NCBI GenBank assembly: GCA_946618745.1
Contig: CAMOLN010000091.1
Coordinates: 1-5,202 of the forward strand
Direction of reading: 5' to 3'
Source of the DNA: an uncultured Alphaproteobacteria bacterium
GTDB lineage: Bacteria; Pseudomonadota; Alphaproteobacteria; RF32; CAG-239
DNA length: 5,202 nt
Shown piece after piece: positions 1 to 5,202 of this stretch. The position numbers were made by a program, and so were the translations under genes. Each line of letters begins with the position of its first letter. Within the stretch, counting starts at the first letter, position 1. Below the pieces are notes generated by a model, which was not told where the DNA came from, ran no database searches, and was given only the letters and a program-made list of their open reading frames with translations.

Positions 1-51
1 AGCGATTTTGTGATATTTGATGCAGAAAAATTTAAAAATTCTGGTTGCTAA
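1..51 (+). CDS. Possible 3' end of an upstream gene (partial, unidentified)
   Basis: Frame 1 is open from the first base to a TAA at 49-51 and reads SDFVIFDAEKFKNSGC. The other two forward frames hit stops within the first 20 bases. The mix of residues looks like a protein C-terminus rather than translated spacer, and the non-coding leader of efp would then be a reasonable 64 nt. Sixteen codons are too few to identify a family, and an open run of this length can arise by chance, so this is only a suggestion. The sequence to the left of the window would settle it. Confidence 0.35.
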   Translation, partial: SDFVIFDAEKFKNSGC

Positions 52-115
52 ATAAATAAGTTTATATTATTGCTAGATAAAATTGTAATGTATTTAAATT
101 TAGGAGTATAAAAAA

Positions 116-679
116 ATGAAACAACAAGCAGGTTCTATTCGTATAGGTTGGGTTATCGAATACAAAGGAAAACCTTGGACGGTAGTTAAGACCAATTTTG
201 TTAAACCCGGAAAAGGCGGTGCTTTTATGCAAGTTGAGATGAAATCGGTAGAAGAAGGCACTAAGACAAATGAGCGTTTTCGGTCGGAAGATATGGTTGA
301 AAAATTGATGGTTGAAACCAAAGATTGCCAATTTTTATATGAGGACGGAACCGGACTTACTTTTATGGAAAGCGATACTTATGAGCAGTTTGTTATGCCG
401 TCGGATATTTTGGGTGATTCACGTCCGTTTATGACTGATGGCATGGAAGTTAAAGTAAGCGTAATTGATGGTAAACCGATATCGGTTGAATTGCCGCTGC
501 AAGTTATTTGTGAAGTTATTGAGACCGAGCCGGTTATAAAGGGACAGACCGTTTCTTCATCATATAAACCGGCAAAGTTGGACAACGGAGTTCGCACAAC
601 CGTTCCTCCGTTTATCGGGGTTGGTGATAAGATTGTTGTGGCAACTGCCGATGCTTCTTATGTGGAGAGAGCTAAATAA
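116..679 (+). CDS. efp: Translation elongation factor P (EF-P)
   Basis: EF-P binds between the P and E sites of the ribosome and rescues stalling at consecutive prolines. The 187-residue length is normal. Domain I (KOW-like, about residues 1-65) carries the tip loop PGKGGAF at 31-37, with Lys33 at the position that is beta-lysylated in Escherichia coli (Lys34). The OB-fold domains II and III follow (about 66-187). The ending is family-typical: VPPFIGVGDKIVV near 163-175, then SYVERAK at the C-terminus. A lysine at the tip argues against the arginine-rhamnosylation type; the modifying enzymes are not in this window. The start is supported by AGGAG at 102-106, nine bases upstream of the ATG. 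An AT-rich leader precedes it; a TGC-TAGATA extended -10-like element at 71-79 is possible but weak. The stop shares its last A with the ATG of the next gene, so the two are probably cotranscribed and translationally coupled. Confidence 0.97.
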   Translation: MKQQAGSIRIGWVIEYKGKPWTVVKTNFVKPGKGGAFMQVEMKSVEEGTKTNERFRSEDMVEKLMVETKDCQFLYEDGTGLTFMESDTYEQFVMPSDILGDSRPFMTDGMEVKVSVIDGKPISVELPLQVICEVIETEPVIKGQTVSSSYKPAKLDNGVRTTVPPFIGVGDKIVVATADASYVERAK

Positions 680-1437
680 TGTCGTATTATTCGCGTAGTT
701 TGGAATTATTGAATACCATAGCCAAAAGAGCCGCACTTGGTTTGGTGCGCGATTTTGCCGAATTAACACAGTTGCAATCAGCACCAAAAGGACATGAAGA
801 ATTTACTCAGGCGGCAATTGATCGAACTATTATGGTATTACGGACGGAATTGGGAAAATTTCACGCCGATTATCCGATTGTAGATAAGGTAGAAGATTTG
901 CCGATAGCCGAATGTTTTGTGGTAAATCCTTTGGATGGCAAAATGAATTTTATGCGCGGTATTCCTTATTTTGCGACGACTGTGGCAATTGTTAAGCGTG
1001 ATCAGGTACTAGCCTCGGTAATTTATAATCCGGCAACGGGTGATACTTATTTGGCGGAAAAAGGTGGCGGTGCTTTTAAGGAAGCTGCAAGAAATAATCT
1101 CCGTTTAAGGGTTTCTTCGCGCGTTGATCTTCCCAGAACATTGATTGCTACTGAAGAAGAAAAATTGCGGGAGCATGTCGGCGGTATGCGTAATTTCGGA
1201 TCGGTTAGTTTGGATTTGGCAGCGGTTGCGTCAGGACAATTTGACGGATTGGTTCGTAATGGCAACAGTTTATCTGAAATGGCTGCAGGTATTTTGTTAG
1301 TAAACGAATCCGGAGGTCGTAATTTATCACCCCAACAAAGTGATGAAAGAAGAGAAGATATCAAAGCAATTTGGCAATCCGGTAATTTAATCTCTGGGAA
1401 TCCGGCAATATGCAAAAAACTTTTTGATTTGGTTTAA
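679..1437 (+). CDS. Inositol monophosphatase (SuhB/IMPase) family protein, probably catalytically impaired
   Basis: This 252-residue protein has the IMPase fold order. It has an N-terminal helical region, a degenerate motif A (NPLDGKMNF, 83-91), the strand region IPYFATTVAIVKRDQVLASVIYNP (given in part: IPYF at 95-98), KGGGAF near 128-133, GSVSLDLAAVASGQFDG (174-190), and a degenerate motif B SEMAAGILLVNESGG (199-213). Active family members hydrolyse inositol or other sugar phosphates using Mg2+ held by a Glu (GEE motif), DPIDGT and WDxAAG. Here the GEE glutamates are absent (YPIVDKVED at 65-73). The first Asp of motif A is Asn83, the Thr after DG is Lys88, and the WD of motif B is Ser199-Glu200; Asp86 is kept. 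I infer loss of, or a major change in, phosphatase activity. E. coli SuhB also acts in rRNA transcription antitermination, so a non-catalytic role is conceivable. GGAGAG at 664-669, inside the end of efp, is the likely ribosome binding site. Family assignment is firm; function is uncertain. Confidence 0.88.
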   Translation: MSYYSRSLELLNTIAKRAALGLVRDFAELTQLQSAPKGHEEFTQAAIDRTIMVLRTELGKFHADYPIVDKVEDLPIAECFVVNPLDGKMNFMRGIPYFATTVAIVKRDQVLASVIYNPATGDTYLAEKGGGAFKEAARNNLRLRVSSRVDLPRTLIATEEEKLREHVGGMRNFGSVSLDLAAVASGQFDGLVRNGNSLSEMAAGILLVNESGGRNLSPQQSDERREDIKAIWQSGNLISGNPAICKKLFDLV

Positions 1438-1457
1438 CTATAAAGCAGAGGTGAAAT

Positions 1458-2390
1458 ATGCTTAGGGCAAAAACAATCATTATTTCTTTGGCAACATTTG
1501 CGATTAGCGGTATCGCCTTTGCCGACGACGGTGTTGTAGTAGATTTGAGTGTTTTAAACAACCTTAATTCTTCTTATTACGTTGAAAGCGAGCCGATGTT
1601 TCCGGTGTTGCCCAAACGAAAAGTTGCCCCTGCTGCAAAACAATTTTCAAAAAAGCCAGTTTTAAATAAGAAAAAAACTGTTAAATCAGATAAAATTAAA
1701 AAAGAAGAGCTCAAACCTCTGGATAAACCGAAAGAAGAAATAGTAATCGTCGATGTTGAACCGGTAAGTTATCCTCAACCTGAGGTAAAACCAAATCTTA
1801 ATTCTGAAGCAGAAGAAATAAAAAACATTGAGAATGAGAGATTGCCTAAGATTGAAAATATTGTTGAACCAACCTCAAACGAATCGGCAAAAGTTGATTT
1901 GTCAGGTGATCAGCAAAACGAAGCGGTTATTGCTGATGAAGTTCCTGCAGCGCAAACCACGCCGCTGATTGACGCTCAACCAATAGCGGATACACTGAAA
2001 GAAAATCCGGTTAATACAGCTTTGTTAGTTGATGACCAGACATCAAGAGGAGAAAACGTTGTTGCGCCGGTTGAGCCCCAAAATTCCAATGCATTACGAT
2101 TTGCCGAAGATGAGGATGAATTGAGTGCAGATAATCAAGAAAAAATTGATGAAATTATAGCAAAATTTAAGAATGAAAAGAACAGTAAAGTTGCTATCTA
2201 TGCCTATAATTTAGATGATGGGGTGGACAGCTTTCGTAAAAAACGTGCCAGCTTAAATAGAGCGATTGAAGTAAGAAGCTATTTATTAAGAAAAGGCTTT
2301 AAGAATTTTAGTATTAAAGTGGTTAATATTGCGGAAAAATCTTCTAAAGTTAATACTGTTGAAATAGAAGAAATATTAAAAAAGAAATAA
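1458..2390 (+). CDS. Secreted OmpA-like (peptidoglycan-binding-type) protein with long disordered linker
   Basis: The 310-residue protein begins with a signal peptide: basic MLRAK, a hydrophobic core (about 6-19), and an A-F-A site predicting cleavage after Ala22. No cysteine follows, so it is not a lipoprotein. A short VVVDLSVLNNL segment (26-36) comes next. Then a low-complexity region (about 50-210) begins Lys/Pro-rich and becomes Glu/Pro/Asn-rich; it is probably an extended periplasmic linker. The C-terminal part (about 211-305) resembles an OmpA/MotB domain: LRFAEDEDELSADNQEKI as first strand and helix, VAIYAYN (245-251), then RASLNRAIEVRSYLLRKGF (263-281). That last segment matches the SLxRAxxVRxYL helix of alphaproteobacterial OmpA-like proteins and keeps Arg268. 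The usual GHTD/GYTD motif is altered to AYNLDDG, so peptidoglycan binding is likely but not assured. AGAGGTG at 1447-1453 is the ribosome binding site. The 20-nt gap after the IMPase-family gene points to one operon. Confidence 0.75.
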   Translation: MLRAKTIIISLATFAISGIAFADDGVVVDLSVLNNLNSSYYVESEPMFPVLPKRKVAPAAKQFSKKPVLNKKKTVKSDKIKKEELKPLDKPKEEIVIVDVEPVSYPQPEVKPNLNSEAEEIKNIENERLPKIENIVEPTSNESAKVDLSGDQQNEAVIADEVPAAQTTPLIDAQPIADTLKENPVNTALLVDDQTSRGENVVAPVEPQNSNALRFAEDEDELSADNQEKIDEIIAKFKNEKNSKVAIYAYNLDDGVDSFRKKRASLNRAIEVRSYLLRKGFKNFSIKVVNIAEKSSKVNTVEIEEILKKK

Positions 2391-2405
2391 TTTTTAAATT
2401 TTTGC

Positions 2406-2434
2406 TTGCGTTATTTAAAACATTAATGTATAAG
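2406..2434 (+). promoter_or_regulatory. Candidate sigma70-type promoter for rpmE
   Basis: TTGCGT at 2406-2411 and TATAAG at 2429-2434 are separated by exactly 17 bp. The -10 matches the consensus at five of six positions, the -35 at three. It would start transcription near 2441, giving rpmE a leader of about 40 nt. The 89-nt gap between the OmpA-like gene and rpmE contains no convincing terminator, so rpmE may also receive transcripts from upstream. AT-rich spacers yield such matches by chance, hence the moderate confidence. Confidence 0.45.
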
Positions 2435-2479
2435 TGCGTTAATTTGTTGGATTTAGTTTAATTTTAGGGAGTTTTTAAG

Positions 2480-2716
2480 ATGAAAAAAGGAATTCATCCT
2501 GATTATCACGAGATTACTTATGTTATGACCGATGGTCAAAAGTATACTACTCGTTCTACATTAGGTAAAGCCGGTGATGTTATCAATTTGGAAGTTGATC
2601 CGAAATCTCATCCGGTTTGGACCGGCGTTCGTCGTTTGGTTGATACCGGTGGTCAGTTATCAAAGTTTAAGAACAAATTTGGTGCTTTCGGACTTTCTAA
2701 TACCGATGCGCAATAA
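2480..2716 (+). CDS. rpmE: 50S ribosomal protein L31 (type A, cysteine-free form)
   Basis: L31 sits on the large subunit and helps bridge it to the small subunit. The 78-residue protein shows [12 protein letters not shown] at the N-terminus, RSTLGKAGD (25-33), [10 protein letters not shown] (40-49) and the diagnostic [14 protein letters not shown] (55-68). The two CxxC-type zinc sites of Zn-binding L31 are absent: the positions read VMTDGQ and VDPKSHP, and the protein has no cysteine. This matches the zinc-independent form common in Alphaproteobacteria. AGGGAG at 2466-2471 lies eight bases before the ATG. A perfect hairpin terminator follows 22 bases after the stop. Confidence 0.97.
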   Translation: MKKGIHPDYHEITYVMTDGQKYTTRSTLGKAGDVINLEVDPKSHPVWTGVRRLVDTGGQLSKFKNKFGAFGLSNTDAQ

Positions 2717-2738
2717 TCTGCTTTATTTATGATTTATT

Positions 2739-2773
2739 AACCTGCACTTGATATTATGAGTGCAGGTTTTTTT
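2739..2773 (+). terminator. Intrinsic (rho-independent) terminator after rpmE
   Basis: AACCTGCACT (2739-2748) and AGTGCAGGTT (2759-2768) form a perfect 10-bp stem with a 10-nt loop. The 3' arm runs into an uninterrupted T tract at 2767-2773. It lies 22 nt past the rpmE stop and ends only 22 nt before the next start codon. No comparable A tract precedes the 5' arm, so it should act in the forward direction only. Confidence 0.9.
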
Positions 2774-2795
2774 ATAGATTCGAGGTTGACAGACC

Positions 2796-4352
2796 ATGAC
2801 TAAAGTAGCGCATTATGAAGTTTATGCTGATTCCGGCGATGGTTGGCAGTTGTTGGAGCGCTTTGCTACGGAACAACGTTCGCAGGCCTATCAACTGGCA
2901 AAAGAGAGCGAATCTGCGTCGCATAAAGTTAAAATCATTCGCGAAACTTTTGAGTTGGAAGATAATACTTATACCGAAACCGTTGAATATGTGAGTAATT
3001 TGAGCAAGAAAAAAGGATCGCGTAAAAGTTTAGGCACTATTGATTATCAGAAATCATCAAGTGAAGTTGTTCAGGATATTGCCGATAGTCGGCGCAATAT
3101 ATACAAAGCAATCATAAAATTTATTGCTCTGATTATCATCAGTTTGATTTTTGCCAATATTTTCGTAAGTTTATTGTTCCCGATTATAGAGACTTTTACT
3201 GAGGGTAAAGATAATCAAACTTTAATGTTTTTTGTATTCTTTGTGGTTTTTTTGGCCATGGCGATACCTTTAGTATTAAAAAATATTCCGTGGTATATCT
3301 TTTTGCCACAAGAAAAAAACGAAAATGAAGAAGTTAAAGAAGAACGATTTTTTGATCACGCCAAAACTTTAGTAAAGGCTTATAACATCAATGGAAATCC
3401 GCAAAAAATGGTTGCCGGATCGTATCCGGATGCTCCGCTAGAATATAAGCAGTATCTGGTTTATTATTTGAGCGAAATATTATCGAATTTGAATGTGCGG
3501 ACGGCTTTGCAAAAGCAATTTTCACGTATGGGAGTAAAATTATTGGTATTCGGCGGATGTTTGGAACTGGCAAGATACGGCGGTTTGAAACTTACCGAGG
3601 CTAACTCAATTCTTTATGAAGCTTTTCGGATTATTGACGGGCAAGATACCGATTTGGAAAAATTTTATGAAGCAAAACAAAGTTTCAGCGATAATAAGGT
3701 GGCGATTTATTTGACCGGAATCGGAGCATTTTTAATGCATCAGATTATTACCGACCAAAAATTGTATACTAAAATTTTAAACAGTGCTTTTGATCGTTGG
3801 GAGAGATTAAATCGCAGCGAATCGGAAAACGAGGCAACCCAGGAAGGCCCGACCGAAGCAATTGAAAATAATGTTTTGAAATGCCGGGTGCATATCAAAA
3901 GCGATTTAAAATTTTTGGATTCGTCATTACCCGAACAAGAGAAGATTGCTACCGATACAAGTGCTTCGATTCGTGCAATAACCGCTAATTTGGCGCAAAA
4001 ATATGAAGGTTATGATGTTGTTGAAGGCAGCGGTATAACCTCGGTTGATTTTGTTTCTGTGGTTGAGGCGGTGAAGTTTGCCGGCGAATGTTTAAAAGAA
4101 ATTGCTTTGTGCCTAGATGACGGGCAAGAAGAAAAAATGATTTTACGGACGTGTAGTGTGATAATCCCATTGGACGGAAGCCCGAATGATGATGCCTACA
4201 TCAGAGATGTATTTGAACATGTTTACAGCAATGAAATTGTGTTAACCAAAACAGTGGCGGATGCAATTGACGGATATGAAAAAGAATATTTAGGCGATAA
4301 GGAATTAAAAAATTCCGTAACCTCGGTAGAACTTTATAAATTGAAATATTAA
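2796..4352 (+). CDS. Two-pass membrane protein with a C-terminal region resembling a degenerate class III nucleotide cyclase domain
   Basis: I cannot name this 518-residue protein. An N-terminal soluble region (about 1-75) starts AHYEVYADSGDGWQLLERF and includes KVKIIRETFELEDNTYTE. Two hydrophobic helices follow (about 105-131 and 142-170), joined by a short polar loop, so both ends should be cytoplasmic; flanking charges (DSRRNIYK before, KNENEEVKEER after) agree. A mostly helical middle region spans about 185-335, then an acidic linker (340-357). Residues 359-518 follow the class III cyclase order: a first strand CRVHIKSD, a helix ending QKYEGYDVVEGSGITSVDF (where active enzymes have GGxxxxxxGDxxxxxF), a helix VEAVKFAGECLKEIA, NEIVLTKTVADAI (compare GEILVSxxV), and LGDKELKN...VELYKL (compare LGxxxLKG...xxxYRL). 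Metal-binding Asp and the Asn/Arg pair are not recognisable, so I infer a regulatory or inactive domain. GAGG at 2782-2785 is the ribosome binding site. No independent promoter is evident; expression may depend on rpmE terminator read-through. Confidence 0.85.
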   Translation: MTKVAHYEVYADSGDGWQLLERFATEQRSQAYQLAKESESASHKVKIIRETFELEDNTYTETVEYVSNLSKKKGSRKSLGTIDYQKSSSEVVQDIADSRRNIYKAIIKFIALIIISLIFANIFVSLLFPIIETFTEGKDNQTLMFFVFFVVFLAMAIPLVLKNIPWYIFLPQEKNENEEVKEERFFDHAKTLVKAYNINGNPQKMVAGSYPDAPLEYKQYLVYYLSEILSNLNVRTALQKQFSRMGVKLLVFGGCLELARYGGLKLTEANSILYEAFRIIDGQDTDLEKFYEAKQSFSDNKVAIYLTGIGAFLMHQIITDQKLYTKILNSAFDRWERLNRSESENEATQEGPTEAIENNVLKCRVHIKSDLKFLDSSLPEQEKIATDTSASIRAITANLAQKYEGYDVVEGSGITSVDFVSVVEAVKFAGECLKEIALCLDDGQEEKMILRTCSVIIPLDGSPNDDAYIRDVFEHVYSNEIVLTKTVADAIDGYEKEYLGDKELKNSVTSVELYKLKY

Positions 4353-4376
4353 TACGCTTATTTATTAAAAAAAACC

Positions 4377-4404
4377 TTGTATTTCTGCATAAACGCGTTA
4401 GACT
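4377..4404 (+). promoter_or_regulatory. Candidate promoter upstream of the trcR-like gene
   Basis: TTGTAT (4377-4382) and TAGACT (4399-4404) are separated by 16 bp, in the 94-nt gap between the membrane protein gene and the trcR-like gene. Both hexamers match the sigma70 consensus only partly (four of six each). An alternative -10 is TATAAA at 4419-4424, which lacks a good partner. The gap has no GC-rich hairpin, so read-through from the preceding gene is also possible. Confidence 0.3.
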
Positions 4405-4441
4405 AGCCGGTAGTTGGTTATAAACTTTACGGAAAGGATAA

Positions 4442-4450
4442 ATGATATGA
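4442..4450 (+). other. Two-codon mini-ORF overlapping the trcR-like start
   Basis: ATG ATA TGA reads Met-Ile-stop, and its stop overlaps the ATG of the main gene (4447-4449). The shared Shine-Dalgarno GGAAAGG (4431-4437) is four bases from this first ATG but nine from the second, so the downstream ATG is better placed. It may be chance, or a minor translational control element. Confidence 0.3.
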
Positions 4451-5202
4451 CAGCACCTTTGATGCCGCGTGCAACAGCGGTTTGGTTGGTTGAAAACACT
4501 ACTTTGACTTTTCGCCAGATTTCAAATTTTTGTGAGATTCATGAGTTGGAAATTCAAGCTATGGCTGACGGCGATGTCGGAAGCAATATCAGAGGAATTT
4601 CGCCGATTGACAACGGTCAGTTGACTTGGAAAGAAATTCATCGTTGCGAAAAGGATATTGCCGCTAATTTACAGGGTGAAGAATTAGAGTGTAATGCCAA
4701 ATTGCGCAATTTGAAAGCCAAGAAGTTGTTATCACCGTCGCAACGCCAAGAAAAACCCAATGCGATTTTGTGGATGGTTAAAAATTGCCCGACAGTTAAA
4801 GACAGCTTGATTTGCAAATTGCTCGGCACTACAAAGACTACGATTGATGCTATTCGTAAAGGAACTCACCGCGATATGGCTAATTTGCGGGCGAAAGATC
4901 CGGTTTCAATCGGTTTGTGCAGTGAGAAAGATATTGATAATGCGATAGTTGCTTCGCAACCCAAGCCCAAAGCCGAAAAGGTGAAGAAAGTTAAAAAGGT
5001 TGCTAAAAAGACAACTAAGAAGACTACGAAAAAGGCAACGAAAAAAACAACAGTTAAGAAGACAGTAAAGAAAACTGCGGCTAAAAAGACGACAGCAAAA
5101 AAAGCAACAGCGAAAAAGGCTACGGTTAAGAAAACGACAGCGAAAAAGGCTACGGTTAAGAAAACGACAGCGAAGAAGACTGTAGCTAAAAAAGCTGCGG
5201 CT
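4447..5202 (+). CDS. trcR: DUF1013/TrcR-family cell-cycle transcriptional regulator with histone-H1-like tail (partial, 3' end beyond window)
   Basis: The frame is open for 252 codons from ATG 4447 to the last base, with no stop, so the C-terminus is missing. The N-terminus MTAPLMPRATAVWLVENT is the hallmark start of the alphaproteobacterial DUF1013 family, annotated as cell cycle transcriptional regulator TrcR. Residues 1-65 contain a helix-turn-helix-like segment (LTFRQISNFCEIHELEIQAM, 20-39) and RGISPIDNGQLTWKEI (51-66). A second helical segment follows PNAILWMVKNCP (107-118), with GTTKTTIDAIRKGTHRDM (129-146) resembling another DNA-binding helix pair. The core ends near SEKDIDNAIV (159-168). 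From residue 179 onward the tail uses only Lys, Ala, Thr and Val, with 32 Lys in 74 residues and KK doublets every few residues. This resembles histone H1 C-termini and bacterial H1-like proteins such as AlgP and HctB. I infer non-specific DNA or RNA binding by the tail. GGAAAGG at 4431-4437 is the ribosome binding site. Confidence 0.9.
   Translation, partial: MTAPLMPRATAVWLVENTTLTFRQISNFCEIHELEIQAMADGDVGSNIRGISPIDNGQLTWKEIHRCEKDIAANLQGEELECNAKLRNLKAKKLLSPSQRQEKPNAILWMVKNCPTVKDSLICKLLGTTKTTIDAIRKGTHRDMANLRAKDPVSIGLCSEKDIDNAIVASQPKPKAEKVKKVKKVAKKTTKKTTKKATKKTTVKKTVKKTAAKKTTAKKATAKKATVKKTTAKKATVKKTTAKKTVAKKAAA
5107..5174 (+). repeat. 30-bp exact tandem repeat in the lysine-rich coding tail
   Basis: The units 5107-5136 and 5137-5166 are identical over 30 bp, and a third copy starts at 5167 and matches for eight bases before diverging. 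The unit is ten codons long and in frame, encoding TAKKATVKKT, so copy number can change without a frameshift. The surrounding tail (4981-5202) is a looser version of the same AKK/TKK pattern with different synonymous codons. Confidence 0.9.

Noticed and set aside
62..331. Long minus-strand open frames across efp (62-331, 100-321, 379-597)
   Set aside because: They lie opposite a clear EF-P gene, lack family features, and look like antisense shadows.
1047..1415. 122-codon minus-strand open frame
   Set aside because: It lies entirely opposite the IMPase-family gene, whose motifs on the + strand are unmistakable; no recognisable protein on the minus strand.
2401..2461. Several TTAA motifs upstream of rpmE as a CtrA site
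   Set aside because: CtrA boxes need TTAA-N7-TTAA; the spacings here are 4, 12 and 15, so they reflect AT-richness.
2777..2781. GATTC (CcrM-type GANTC methylation site) between terminator and start codon
   Set aside because: GANTC sites are expected about every 256 bases and others occur inside genes here; one site gives no evidence of cell-cycle control.
2786..2791. Perfect TTGACA -35 hexamer just before the 518-residue protein
   Set aside because: A matching -10 would fall inside the coding sequence and transcription would begin downstream of the start codon, so it cannot serve this start.
4402..4414. Small inverted repeat ACTA-GCCGG-TAGT as a possible operator upstream of the trcR-like gene
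   Set aside because: Arms of only four bases are expected often by chance, and no second copy is seen nearby.
4638..4829. Minus-strand open frame of 63 codons
   Set aside because: It is opposite the conserved core of the trcR-like gene and has no supporting features.
5107..5174. Direct repeats of CRISPR-like length (30 bp)
   Set aside because: The copies are adjacent with no spacers, are in frame with a lysine-rich protein, and encode TAKKATVKKT; this is a coding repeat.

Overview
The window looks like a chromosomal core region of a low-GC alphaproteobacterium. The strongest lineage marker is the truncated last gene, a DUF1013/TrcR-type protein, a family I know essentially only from Alphaproteobacteria. 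A cysteine-free ribosomal protein L31 and an OmpA-like protein with an SL-x-RA-x-x-VR-x-YL signature also fit that class. Base composition is AT-rich (by eye around 40% GC or below), which would suit a host-associated or gut lineage better than a free-living high-GC one. That last point is inference.

Layout: every supported gene is on the + strand. Bases 1-51 may be the last 16 codons of an upstream gene. An apparent three-gene operon follows: efp (116-679), an inositol-monophosphatase-family gene sharing one base with it (679-1437), and, after a 20-nt gap, a secreted OmpA-like protein (1458-2390). rpmE (2480-2716) has a plausible promoter of its own and a textbook intrinsic terminator. Only 22 nt after the terminator, a 518-residue two-pass membrane protein begins (2796-4352). 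A 94-nt gap with a candidate promoter precedes the trcR-like gene (from 4447), which is still open at the window edge. No non-coding stretch exceeds about 115 nt, and I see no tRNA, rRNA, insertion sequence or CRISPR array.

Function: efp and rpmE serve translation, the OmpA-like protein probably serves the envelope, and the last gene probably serves cell-cycle transcription. The features that depart from the ordinary are: (i) the IMPase-family protein has lost several metal-binding residues and may be a pseudoenzyme; (ii) the 518-residue protein ends in a region that resembles a degenerate class III nucleotide-cyclase domain behind a two-helix membrane hairpin; (iii) the TrcR-like protein carries a histone-H1-like tail made only of Lys, Ala, Thr and Val for at least 74 residues, encoded partly by an exact 30-bp tandem repeat. 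I see no clearly new multi-gene system; these three proteins are the best leads.
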